DNA of 64,000 bases. Origin: Datnioides undecimradiatus. Lineage: Eukaryota; Chordata; Actinopteri; Lobotiformes; Datnioididae. Below are positions 1 to 11,188 of this stretch, piece by piece (position 1 is the first letter of the stretch; every line of letters begins with the position of its first letter). Location of the stretch: contig WARS01000012.1 of assembly GCA_008933995.1 (NCBI GenBank), forward strand, positions 1,116,001-1,180,000, read 5' to 3'. The notes beneath the pieces were generated by a model. It saw only the letters and a program-made list of their open reading frames with translations, was not told the origin of the DNA and did not search any database. Made by a program: the position numbers and the translations under genes.

Positions 1-1393
1 ATTAACATATGAAGGTTTAAACTGAAGCATCTTACAGTTCTTTATTTTAATTCTCTTGGGCGTTAGTAATGAACTGACTTCTACTAAATTAGTTTTAATC
101 TCTAAGATAGCGGAGGGAGGCTTTTCTTTTCTTTTTAACTCATCACCAACTTATTATATTATAATAACCCACTGATGGCCTTTCCTTATGAAAACATATA
201 ATAGAAGGTTCAGCCCCTTCCCTAATCCAATATACATATATTTTAATTTCCTATGTGAATTTAACCCAGTGTGTGCTGAAAACAAAGAAAGCAAGTTGCA
301 ATATTTCATTTTATTGAATGTCAAAATAAATACAGAGAATATAAAGCCGACTGATCATTTTATCAAAGAGCAAGGCAAAGGAAAAAGAGAGCGACAGACT
401 TCAAATTAACGGTTTTAAAATTTGCACAGAACATTGAATAAAAGCCAAGAATAAATTACCAAACGCGTCGGCACAGCACGTGCAGCTACCTTTTAAATAT
501 ACACCAAAGTAATAACATCCACTTGAGTCAAGTTTATACATCAACATTACAAAAATAGTCCACAGCAAACACGATAATACTGACACCCTCTGTGTGCGAG
601 AGCGTGTGTGACATCAGGTTTTATCTAAACAGGATGCAGAGTCCGTGTCCTGCGTGGTGCATTTAACATAGTAACATTAAGGCATATGTTCCTCTTTTAA
701 TCTCTAATCGCTTTCTTAAAGAGTGTGCTGTTTTGTCCTATCTGCTCAGTCCAAACAAGTTACACGAACTCACTGCGATGTTTGACTGAAAGAAGAATCA
801 GATCTGACTTACATCAAGAGGCGATCTCAAGGTTTCCCACTGAATCGCTCCTCTTTTTTAATCGAGTGATTCTTTGCTGCTAAAAGCCTCTTGAACCGCG
901 TCGTCTTTTCAAAGCAGTTCGCCGCGTGTCGTGCCGCTGCGCTGACAGTTTGTGTTCATTTGAGGTGACACCAAGCCCTGCGCCCGACGACCCGCAGGTT
1001 CCAGTCTCATTCCTGACTCTACAGAGGTATGCATTCACGCTGTCTGACTCTTTGAGTCTTTGAACCACAACTGTGAAACTTGAAATTGCATCTGGCACGT
1101 CTGCAGCTGGGTGTGTTAAGAGCAGGTGATTGTCAGCAGACAGCCAGCCCACATGCCTTTTCTTTTGGACATATCCAGATTCATTTTACAAAGTCTGCAC
1201 ATAAGAAATCAGTATTGGAAAGCTGCATCGTTACTGTACCTGGTTACTGACTCCTTCATTGTTACCACAGCGAACCATGCAGATAGGTTGGTGACATTTG
1301 GACACACGAATCCAACCTGATCTGTCTCAAAGGTCCGACTTGCCTGGAGTCTGAACAAAGCCTTTACCGGCTCAGCTTTGAGCTGCCGCCGCC
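1..1393. other. Downstream flank and likely 3' UTR of qrfpr
   Basis: No convincing coding exon. On the minus strand AATAAA-type poly(A) signals lie at 315-310 and 46-41, about 1.1 and 1.35 kb past the qrfpr stop, so most of this stretch may be 3' UTR. Short open frames here lack family resemblance. Confidence 0.4.
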
Positions 1394-1791
1394 TCATTTG
1401 ACTTGAGAGGAGCTGTTCGCGGGCAGCTCTGTGTGGATGGTGGAGATTTTTTCGCCCATTAATTCCAGCGAGCTCTCCCCATGCGAGGAACTTGCGGGGC
1501 CTTTCTCTGCCGAGTTTTGCTTCGAGCTGTTGCCTTCATCTGACTCCATGAAAGCTTCTCTGCTCTGGGGTTTGATGAACTGCACGCTCAGTTTGGGTGC
1601 CACCACGGCGCCGCCCTGCTGACTAGGCTTTCGTATGCAGTGGGAAAGTGTGGATACGCAGCTCTTCTTAAAGTTTTCGTTCATGAATGCGTAGACGATG
1701 GGATTGTTGAAGCTGTTGAAGAACCCAATGGCCTGAACAATCGCGATGATCATGTTGAGTGTGACTCCGTCGTATTTCTTCTCCAGGTCAT
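1394..1791 (-). CDS. qrfpr: qrfpr coding exon 6 (TM7 and C-tail)
   Basis: Acceptor CTGTCCCAG, stop TGA at 1396-1394. It encodes loop 3, TM7 (NPIVYAFMNENFKK) and a Ser-rich cytoplasmic tail of about 90 residues containing cysteines suited to palmitoylation (SCVSTLSHC). Confidence 0.94.
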
Positions 1792-4700
1792 CTGGGACAG
1801 AGACGGAGGTCACGTTGGTGAAACTGGTGAAAGCTACGTCAGAAAACAGCTCCGTACAGACAACAGCAATACTTACAGTACTCAAACAGCATGTGCACTG
1901 TGTGGAACGGCGCCCAGCAGATGGTGAACAGCAGAACGATGGTGATCATCATTTTAACGGCTCTTTTCTTCTTCCTGTAGAGGGTTAAAAACCAAAAGTA
2001 GAGCAAACCTGATGTCAGAGCTGCTGCAGTAATTGACGTAGAAATATCTGGACCCTGACTCTAAGACACTTCAATGGACTGCCGCCATTTTAACCCTTTG
2101 GCTCCTCCAGTTTGGGAAGGTCAGTACCCCTGTGTTGTACCCTTAATTGACACCCAGGTGTCTCTTCTGATACGTAACTGTCCCCGCCAAAAAAAAACCC
2201 AACACTGTTTTGTTGTTTTATCTTTAAAGGAAGAAATATGTTGTAGTTATATTATAAATTTACATCTGCAACGCTCCCTCCCACAGTATATCTCAGTCAA
2301 GCACACAGTTATCTACACTAGCTGTAAGGAGGTCCAATTTAAGATTATCTTCACGCAGTTGCAAAGGCTGTTTGTACTGCTTTCATTATGAAGCTGCTGC
2401 AGCTTAGCGTCGGCTTAAAACGTCCCTTCAGAAATATTTAAGAGACATATAAATAAATATACTCTGCTTTGAATAATAACTTTAGTTTTTCAACTAAAAA
2501 AAAAAAAAAAAAAAAGTTAAGCAGCCTAATTAAAACGTCTTAAAATGACACCCACTGCTTGGGAAGGAGGACAAACATGAAGGAGAAGATCAAATAATGC
2601 ACAATGTTCTTGTTCTGACGCAGGTTTTGGATGTCACACCCACTCCCCGGGAGAGGGAGAGGGGATCGTTTGCATACTGGGCCATTATTGGCTTCTCAGT
2701 TGTCAAGTTGTCTGTACGACTTAAGGCGAGGACAGAGAAACTTTCCTCTTTTGGCAGATGAACGTGAAAACATACATCGTGGGTGGCTAATGCGATAAAA
2801 TCACAGGTGATGTCCTTCAGTGCTGAGGAATTGGACGGTGTCGCCCTGAGGTGCTCCCAGTGGACTTACGGTGCCGACATCATCGTGGCAACATCGTGAC
2901 ATTTTGAATCAAAGCAACAGTGTGGGAGTTTACATTCAGTAGCGAAGTCAGATGGTGGCAGTTGGCCGTGACTCTTCTTGAGGTGAAGACTTTTGCCTGC
3001 CCGTCTGCCGCGTATTTAAAGGCCTAAACTTGGCAAGTTTGAGGGACCAGCCTTAACTCTTGGTACACAACAAGATGACGCCGTTTGTTTTTTTTTACCG
3101 ATTCAACCATCCTGACCAGGCGACAACAGAAGGTTTTGAGCCTGTGACACACAAGCCACACACACACAAGTGGTTCGTGAGCCCATGACATTTGTGGCAT
3201 CTGCTGGTGACTGTTTTGCCAGTTGAGCCTGCTGAATTGGCACTGGAGCCTGCTGGTGAGAGCAATCACTGTGACTGGCTCTCCATTTCGAGAAAGCCCA
3301 TTGAGACTGTTGCTCTTTCTTCTTCTACAACGAAAAGACCAAAGTCTGACAACACCACCACCATTTGTACCTTCTTCAGACATATTCTTGATTAGAAGGA
3401 GCTACATCGTGGAACTAAAGTTAACTAGAGTGGTGTGAAAATGGTCAAACACTGCTGTTTGTAGTTTTTATACCCACAGTCTAGGTCTTCTACGTTTGCC
3501 TTTTACTTCCATCCTGCTTGTACGTTTCTGCAGGTGCCAAGCGGACATGCTAGTCCGTCTTCTAAAGAGCAAGCACAAGTTCTCTATCCCCCTTCGCCAG
3601 ATGTGATCCCGCACTGGCTTCCCTCCAACAACCTCCGCTGATTGTGTTCAGGAAGAGAAATACGAAGAAGGAGGCGCCTCAGCTGTCTAACCCACCTCGA
3701 GATCTTGCTGATCTCCCTGTGGTTCATGGTGCTGAGGACGGAGGAGTCGCCCACCCTCTTGCGGATCCAAAGCTCGATGCCAATGCGAGTGTAGAGGAAC
3801 AGCATGGCCGCCAAGGGGAGCAGGAAAAGAGCCACCATGATGAAGGTGGTGTACGCCTGCCTGTGAGTCAGAGAGCGCCAACTCTCCTGACAGCACACGT
3901 GGTAGTGGTCGTACAAGAAGTCGTACTTCACCTTTAAAGAAAGAGAGGGAGGGATTCTTGTGAGCCACAGTGGAATGACCATGATGGATGAATTCGCTCT
4001 GACTGACAGGGTGGTATTTATCTGAGACATTTGATGTAAGTGCAGCTACCACAGAGAATACCATGACACAGAAACTTTATTATTATTATTATTATTCGAG
4101 TTATTCAGGAGTTGACACTGACATATTGCAGCTCCTTTTATGAATGTTACTAAGAGCGTTGTTTGTGTGCCTTCTTCCCCAGAAACTAAATAATATATTC
4201 AGAGATTTTGTTCAGAAATACAATATATAGCTTGCCAAAAGTGTGCCTACGTAATCGGTTATGAACCAGGATACTGAGTTCAAGTCAGGACTTGGAACAA
4301 ACAATATGTGGGACAAGTTGTATTTAAAATACCCAAATCAAGCATATCACTTTTTATAAGAACTTGTGCTTTTTCTCACTTGTGTCATACCCAATAATAT
4401 TTGAATTTATCATGCTATATGTTAACATATACTGTGTTGTAGTCACTCAGTAATGAGTTTATCTTATTTTTCCACCAGAAGCCAAAGCTGAACCAAGTAG
4501 GCAAAAATGGATCCACACAGTCATCTCCCAAACAGCAACAACATTAACATCGCTTCAGTGAAAGGTGAATGCTGTGGGTCTTAAACCAGTAAACAGGATT
4601 TTATTCAGTAAAATCTGACCAAAAAAAAAAAAAAAAAAGACCTCACAGGCACCAAATTTAACCACAGTATGAATAAAATGGTGCGGGCTAATGCTTTAAA

Positions 4701-7700
4701 TTAAGCCTAATGGAATCAGACCCGACTAATTTCTCTGTTGTTCTCGCAATCACAGAGAAAACAGAACATCAGTTATAATAATAATAATAATAATAATAAT
4801 AAATGCATGCTAATCTGTTTTTCTATCCTAATCCTGCTCTTAGAGATGCCTCGTTCAGCTCCTTGGCGGCAAGTCATTATTTCAAGTTAACTTCATCCAA
4901 CAAACTAAGAATAAGTTAATAGCTGTAAATGAATGTCATTCTCTAGCAGACCTGTGACTTCAGCCCACCCGTGCACAGACTTTTGTTTTATGCCCAGTTT
5001 AATGGTAGCACAGTCCTTGACTTTAGCAGCACAGAAACAAACTGTTCCTGGAACGTAAAATCTAATACAAAAACAAGCTAGGGAAATGATGAAAGGTCGC
5101 TTTGAAGTGTACATCTTACCTCTAGCTGTTGCACAAACAGCATTGGTGAACCCACGATCACTGAGGCAATCCACACCAGCCCTGCAGGACGCAGGCAGAT
5201 AAAACATTTACGAACGTAAACAATCTGCAGATAAAACTATTCAGAGAAATACATTTATATATTTTTCGCAAATACAGTGTGATGCAGCAGTAGGTACAGT
5301 AGCTACCAGGGAAATTCGAGGGGAGAAAGTGACTAATGTTGAACAGGGGTCACGGCGGCTGCACAAATGAATTCATCTTTCACGTAATTAATAAGCTGCC
5401 AATCATGTCGGGAGTCTCTGCAAGGTTCCTTCACATTATTTGATTCCTACTCCAACAGTGTGAGACCGTGATACTCTGATTCACCACAGCACGCCACATG
5501 CCCTGAAGCTTATTTACGCAATTAAGGTACTTTTCACATTTCTCACTTGAAATATCAGCACTCACTCACCTTGTTAATTGCATTGGGTCAAGAGTGTATA
5601 TTTTTCATTCCGTCCTGGAGTTTCATGGTGACAATTTAATCTTTTTATCATTTTTTCAGATATACGAGCTTCAAGACCTTGTTTTCCAGTTGAGGTGTAA
5701 ATTTTAACATTCAATAATATTCAAATAAACGATAACAGTGCAGAATAGAGGTGGTATTAAACAGTAATATTTAATGCGATGCAGCAACAAACATGGAAAA
5801 ACAAAACCTACGTTAAATTCATCCCATACTTTATTTATGTAGCGCCATATCTCGTCTCCAGTAACCACACTGATGTAGCTTAATGTATGATGTCAGCCAG
5901 TAATGCTGATTTGCTGCTACATAAGTCAGGAGCTACCTTGCAGCATGCAGGTGATGCAGGTAGCATAGCTCGCATACGTTCTTGTGTACTTTCTGTACCT
6001 GGAGGGTTAAAGGTACAACCACAAAGAAGCAAATTAGGCCATAAACATCCCGAGGTAAACAAGTAGCATCTTCCTCTCCGTTACTCCACAACAGGAAGAT
6101 AATTAAATGTGTCAAGACACAAGGTGGCTATTCATTTTTCATGCTGAAGTCACAGCAGAGAAAGCCGCAGTTTGAAGTTACTGAGCTTTCTATCATCGCT
6201 GACATCATTCTCCTGCCCGCTGCTGACCTTCCTCTAAATATCAACATCCTTTCGCCACCATTCGAAGGATTAAAGCTGGACCATGCATCTCCTTTTACAC
6301 ACAAGCAAGCAGATGGAGGTGCATCTTTGCGAGTTGGATCAAGTAACCAGCTTTGGGCATGTTTGGTTGGAACAAACAAAGATTACATTAAAATACGTAT
6401 GAGTGTAACATAAGCAGTGACAACAATGTAACTCCCACAGAGGTGTCCGTAGTTACTGTACTGAGTTACTGTCTTCCCCCTAGCATCCCAATGTCTCTCT
6501 GTAGGTCTGCACACGTCTGCATGAGTCTTCACACACATAAACACACACACATATATAATTTTGGCTTTAACTGCATCTCACAACAGCAAAGCCCTAATTT
6601 TGCATGCATAACACCCAGAGGGAAAGCAGGATGAATCCCCAGGTAGCCCTAATGCATGCATGCGTGCAACCATCACGTTCCCTTCAGAGATTAAGTAAAT
6701 CCACTGTGTGTTGACATCCTCGGACTGTGGGAGTAGATGGTGGTGCCTGGTCCCCACTGGCCTCATTTCTCTTTCATGATCCGTGCGCAATGCAGCCACA
6801 GCTTCGGCCTTTCTCTTCTGCATTTCTTTGGCAGAGTTAGCTACAACACTGTAACCTCGTTCCTGACGTAATCTGGACTGAACACCCAGAGGCGGAGACC
6901 AAGTCCCAGCAGAAGCACCCTGTGGATCTTCCTTAACACCAATTACGTCACTGGGGTCAGAGGAAGAACAGACTTTGCAGCCGGAGAACTTGTGAATTCA
7001 TGGCCTCTATTGACCACGAAACATCAGCACAGTTTTTTTCTCTTTACTTCTCAGAACAGAGATTTCCTCAAACACACAAACACATCCACTTCTAAATGCA
7101 TAATAAGCCACTCTTGCAAACGTAGAATACCTAGCATCTTGTATGCTCTTCTGGATGAATACTGCCTCCTCATTTTCAGTGGGAAGACAATTCCCTGGTA
7201 TCTCTCAATGGCAATGCAGGTCATTGTGAGGATACCCGTCACGATGGCTGTGGTCTGCACAAAGGGAACCGTCTTGCAGACCAGAACCCCTGCAGCAAAA
7301 ATAGAAGGACGAAACAATGAGGGACTGAGAAACAGCAGAGACAAACATGCATCTCTATTAAAGTTCACATCACTCCTTTGGTTTGATCAGAGACTGGATA
7401 TGGAGGCGAGCTCTTCCTCATCCCTTTCATCTGCAGCTGGGGTTTCATTGAAATGACAAAACGACCATCTCTTATTACACTTGAGCACAGTGACGGCACA
7501 CGTTTCGCAGCTAATGAAGCACGGGGATCAAACCTAGTTGAAACTGTGCTCTGTGTCAACTATACCCTGACTCACCCTGAGGTAATTGTGACAGTATTTT
7601 AATGGGTGCACATGCTTTGAGCTGCCCTTCAATTGCCATGATACACTGAGTGTCAGCAGATGGTTACATTTCTATGAACTGTCCTTGTTAGTACGAGACA

Positions 7701-9145
7701 TTGTGCCTTCATGTGGTGAAATCCACTCCAATTGCTGTGCAATAATGTTCCATACTGAAAAATCTGATAATGATCAGCTTTATTATGACACTGGGTCCAA
7801 AAATGTGGAGGTTCAGCTGTTTTTAGAGGTTGTAGACAAGCACGTTGTCAGGTGTGCATCTAAAGTAAAGACGCAGCAAAACCTTCAAGTGTAATGCAAC
7901 GCAATCGTGCACAGGAAGCAACACTGCATTATGCAACCTCAAATCAGAGCCTCGAAAAGTTGAATCAACACCTCTGACAATGTGTGTTATTTCTGCAGGA
8001 CTATTGCACAACGTTGCATTAGGCTGTAGTCACATGAGTGTCCGTTGTACTGTGTGCAAAAAAGAAAAATCAGCAACATCTCTCCTTCTTAATTTGTTGT
8101 AAAGTTTCTTTTGCCTAAAGCAACATCTGCGCGGTGGATCTTACAACAGAGAGCCTGTAATATTCCAACTGTTCAAGAGTTTCTTTGAATCTATTTTCCA
8201 CATCACTGTCCTTAGGTAACAGCTCGTCCCCTCCTGCTGTGCCTCCTTTCAGCTTTTGTCACTCAAAATTAAAAAAAAACAAAACAAACCCCAAACAAAC
8301 CTGTAGCTTTCTTTTTATTTTATTTTTGTTTAAATCCTCAGCTCAGGCTGCTGCTCTCGGGGTTCAGACTGAACTGTTAATGCCTCGAAGAGATCAGTGA
8401 AGAGCTCGCACGCTGGCCGACAGCCTAATTAGTGCAGTTTGCTTCATTTTCACGCCTCTAGTTGCTCAGAGTGGCACCGGTCTGCCGCTGTGCTTGAGTC
8501 GCACTTACGTGATAGTTACTGTGCTAATGAGTGACACGTTATTCTTAGATCCTAAACGATTATTGCGATGCGTTTTAATCGATTATTAAAACCGCGTTAT
8601 ACAATTACAGGCACACGCTGTGCTTCACATGCTTTTTGCTCTTAGAGTCAAGTTTGAATGTGGATCGTGGCTTGTTTTCTTATTCACATCCTTATTTCTC
8701 TCTCTGCTTAACGATTCTTACTCGTCGTGGACATTCATGAAAAGTATGAAATGTAAAGTTTAGAGGGTTAAAACTCACCCCCGAACCACTCAGAGGAGAT
8801 GTTCTGCAGCAAAGTGAAAGGTATGCAGAAGAAAGTGATGAGCAGGTCGCTGACCGCCAGGGAGCAAATAAAAATATCGGTCGCCGTCTGTATCGCCCGC
8901 TTCTTCACAATTATGTAGATGACCAAACTATTCCCAGCCAGAGCCATGACGAAAATAACCATATACATGATCACGAAGGTGGTCTTGGCGCTGTAGGGTA
9001 ACTCGGGGATGTAGACGAGCGGCTGGATGTTATAAGTGTTGATAAACTCCTGGCGGCTCAGGTTGTAGTACTGGAGCATCTCCTGCAGCACTTCAGGAGT
9101 TATCTTGGTGGTGCCCTGGCCGGAATCGGTGGAAGCTGCTGCCAT
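1394..9145 (-). CDS. qrfpr: QRFP/26RFa neuropeptide receptor (GPR103 family), complete, six coding exons
   Basis: A class A G-protein-coupled receptor for the RFamide peptide QRFP (26RFa), a plasma-membrane receptor linked to feeding and hypothalamic signalling. The six coding exons are 9145-8779, 7289-7131, 5181-5120, 3931-3696, 1974-1877 and 1791-1394. All junctions are GT-AG, the phases are consistent, and they give 439 aa (human QRFPR is about 431). Visible hallmarks are an N-terminal glycosylation site (NLS, about 28-30), TM1 with GNSLV (71-75), C127 pairing with C209/C210, ERY at the end of TM3 (151-153), FTICWAPFH in TM6 and NPIVYAF in TM7 (337-343). The stretch LSRQEFINTYNIQPLVY before TM1 and KYDFLYDHYHVCC in loop 2 are QRFPR-specific and exclude the related NPFF receptors. 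The chosen ATG has A at -3 and G at +4. Teleosts carry several QRFPR paralogs, and I cannot say which one this is. Confidence 0.95.
1877..1974 (-). CDS. qrfpr: qrfpr coding exon 5 (TM6)
   Basis: Acceptor CTACAG, donor GTAAGT; 98 nt. It encodes the basic KKKRAVKMM end of loop 3 and TM6 with FTICWAPFHTVHML, ending in phase 1 after FEY. Confidence 0.93.
2496..2515 (+). repeat. Poly(A) run (20 nt) in qrfpr intron 4
   Basis: An uninterrupted A tract on the plus strand in the intron between exons 4 and 5. It could be the tail of an old retroposed element, but no body of one is recognised beside it. Confidence 0.6.
3696..3931 (-). CDS. qrfpr: qrfpr coding exon 4 (loop 2, TM5, loop 3)
   Basis: Acceptor TTTAAAG, donor GTGGGT; 236 nt. 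It encodes VKYDFLYDHYHVCC, TM5 with FLLPLAAMLFLY, and the start of the third intracellular loop (RIGIELWIRKRVGDSS), a stretch strongly conserved in QRFP receptors. It ends in phase 2. Confidence 0.94.
4077..4096. repeat. (TTA)n microsatellite
   Basis: A perfect TTA/ATT trinucleotide tract of about 20 nt in qrfpr intron 3. Confidence 0.9.
4621..4638 (+). repeat. Poly(A) run (18 nt)
   Basis: Uninterrupted A tract in qrfpr intron 3, without a recognised retroelement body. Confidence 0.6.
4776..4802. repeat. (TAA)9 microsatellite
   Basis: Nine tandem TAA units in qrfpr intron 3; probably length-polymorphic. Confidence 0.9.
5120..5181 (-). CDS. qrfpr: qrfpr coding exon 3 (TM4, 62 nt)
   Basis: A short exon between acceptor CTGCAG and donor GTAAGA. 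It reads GLVWIASVIVGSPMLFVQQLE, which aligns residue for residue with TM4 of QRFPR, and ends in phase 0. Confidence 0.92.
7131..7289 (-). CDS. qrfpr: qrfpr coding exon 2 (TM3, ERY)
   Basis: Acceptor CTGCAG at 7290-7295, donor GTATTC from 7130; 159 nt. It encodes residues about 123-175, including C127, TM3, the ERY motif and the second intracellular loop, and ends in phase 1 within the KML-G stretch of TM4. Confidence 0.93.
8779..9145 (-). CDS. qrfpr: qrfpr coding exon 1 (N-terminus, TM1, TM2)
   Basis: Runs from the ATG at 9145 to the donor GTGAGT at 8778 and ends in phase 1 after WFG. It encodes residues 1-122: the extracellular N-tail, TM1, loop 1 and TM2 with the LAVSDLL motif. The upstream in-frame codons have no ATG before the start. 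Confidence 0.93.
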
Positions 9146-9320
9146 GCTGAGCTGATCCTGCAACCCCGAGACGAAGTTGCGTGCGGGCAAGAGGAGCGGG
9201 GAAAGAAGCGAGTGACAGGTTCAGAGCCGACGCCTTCTCTTCAACCCACAGGTGCGTCTGGATGCTGCGCCGTTTCCCTCCACCCGGCAGAACATGCTGC
9301 TGTCGCCGCTGCAGCTGTTG

Positions 9321-9361
9321 CTCTCTCTCTCTCTCTCTCTCTCTGTGAGTGTGTGTGTGTG
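9321..9361. repeat. (CT)12 followed by (GT)n, upstream of the qrfpr ATG
   Basis: Twelve CT units run directly into a GT tract 176 nt upstream of the qrfpr start codon, so they lie in the 5' UTR or core promoter. In transcript sense this reads (AC)n(AG)12. A TATATA motif lies further upstream at 9417-9422, but no clear core promoter can be assigned. Confidence 0.85.
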
Positions 9362-10930
9362 CTGACTCCATAGAGGAAGGGGTGACAGGCCAATGACATG
9401 CCTGCTGACGAAGATGTATATAGGCTACAACAGCCTGATGTAATACTAAGAAAAGGACGCGTAAATCTTAAAGCAAAACAGACAAAACACACATTGTACA
9501 AATCATAATAATTACATTTCATATATGATTAAAAGTATATAAGTAACTTACTTTACTTTGCATTTGTATTTGTTGCTACTTTATATGTCTATGCCACTAC
9601 AGATCTCAGGGCAATATTGGGTTAATAAACTTTATATCCCGCAACATACGGTGTAATGTCACCATATGTAGCGCAGCAGGCAACAGGAAGAACATAGTAA
9701 TAACTGAGAATTAGAAGAAAGAAGAAACAATTAGTAGACTGACTGCTTTTAAGTAATTTTGCATATACTGGCCACTAAAGGGGCACAGTGGTGGTAAACA
9801 GAGCTCAGCAGCAGACGGTGACATCTGTAAGTTAATTATTTAATCATATATTTCACAACTGCAAAGTGCTGCTAAAGTATTATATGGCATACCAGCAGAT
9901 GAAGTGCAATAAAACAAGTATCTCTGCTTCAGTTGTGACACATGCTGACACATACATTTTTATTCCTTTAATTAAGCCAGAAGAATTTCGTGTGCAGACA
10001 GTCAGAGAAACCCGCTTTCTCCAGTTTTTACACAGCACAGAGGCCAGCTGCTGTATAAATGTGTTTCTTTTTAATTCTGTGTATACCAAAGCATTATAGC
10101 AACATTTAATTCAATATATTTTGTCTCTTTTTGCTTTTCGTCCTCTTGTTCTTCTTTTCCTCCTAAGCAAGAGAAGAATCCCAAGAGAAAGAGGAAACGT
10201 GACATCTTCATCAAGAAGAATCCTCGATGAAGATGTCCGGTGATGAGGAAGAGGACGACGAAGAAGGTACCTTCCTCTTCTTTTCTGCTTTTGTCTCTCT
10301 AGGGGAAAAAAGCACATACATTAAACACTGTTCCCTGTTCAGCTCTGCTGGTTGACGTATAACTACATCACCACCAGCGCTCCACCGCGGGAATGTCACT
10401 CCAGACGCCAGAGTTCAAACCTCCGTGGTGTGAAATGCAGAGACATTTATCTGGAGGTGATAGACTTTATCACCATCGTGTGAATTTGCTCAGCTGTAAT
10501 GTGACAGGGTACGTTTATTTATAAGAAGTCCATCTCTACACCTGTAACTTACAGAGCTGAGTGACCTATCTGACCATATTTGCACCTCTTACCAGTGTTG
10601 CATCTAGGGGTTACCGATTCCCCTGTGGTGGGATCCCACCCCTGCATTGGATTTCTGTATCTAATGTACTCTGGCACCTTATTTACACACAAAGTACATG
10701 TCTTAATCATCTTAATCACTGTAGTTCAAGAACTGTCATTTGCTTTCCAGATTCATTAAAAACTGTACTGTTTAAATGACTGTAAGTGTAAGTGAAATGC
10801 AAACGTTAGTAGTGTTGAGTAGAAACAGACTACTGCACGGCTGCTAGCATTAAACATAATTAAACATTACTGACGACAGTTGGAAAACAAATAAATGCCT
10901 TAATGTCGATGTCTTTCACTCAGAATCGCT

Positions 10931-11188
10931 CCAACACACACACACAAACACATGTTTTCCATTGCTTCAGAGGACATTACATTGATTATTGTAATGTCCT
11001 CTGAAGGACATTAGGCCTAACCTAAACTTGACTTCACCCTAACCTTAAACCAAGTCTTCACCCTGAAACTGAATGATTTACTTCACAGGGCTTTGCATTT
11101 TGTCCCAAAAAGTCGGGTGAGTCCCCGCAATGTGACACAAAACAGATATATGTCCCCAAAATGTCAGCAAAACTAGGCCACACACACA
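10931..11188. repeat. CA-flanked interspersed repeat with internal hairpin
   Basis: A segment bounded by short (CA)n tracts at both ends. It contains a hairpin and a run of ACCCTAACC/AACCTAAAC-like phrases. I recognise it as a common teleost repeat, but this rests on memory of its look rather than on a second copy in the window. Confidence 0.45.
10966..11005. repeat. Perfect 16-bp inverted repeat, 8-nt loop
   Basis: Left arm 10966-10981 (TTCAGAGGACATTACA) and right arm 10990-11005 are exact reverse complements around an 8-nt loop. It would form a stable hairpin in DNA or RNA. Confidence 0.95.

Noticed and set aside
1431-1988. Plus-strand open frames over the last qrfpr exons
   Set aside because: Antisense shadows of exons 5 and 6; no splice signals or family resemblance.
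1394-9145. Identity as an NPFF receptor instead of QRFPR
   Set aside because: NPFF receptors are the expected neighbours of ADAMTS14-type genes, but the pre-TM1 segment, second loop and third loop here match QRFPR and not NPFFR.
9146-9190. Extension of the qrfpr reading frame upstream of the chosen ATG
   Set aside because: The frame stays open to about 9190, but its first codon is TTG and there is no ATG before 9145, which has a strong start context and matches the family's N-terminal length.
10111-10399. Basic Arg/Lys/Ser-rich open frames near a GAAGAGGACGACGAAGAAG tract
   Set aside because: Low-complexity purine-rich DNA; frames break at TGATGA on the plus strand and no splice pair supports an exon.
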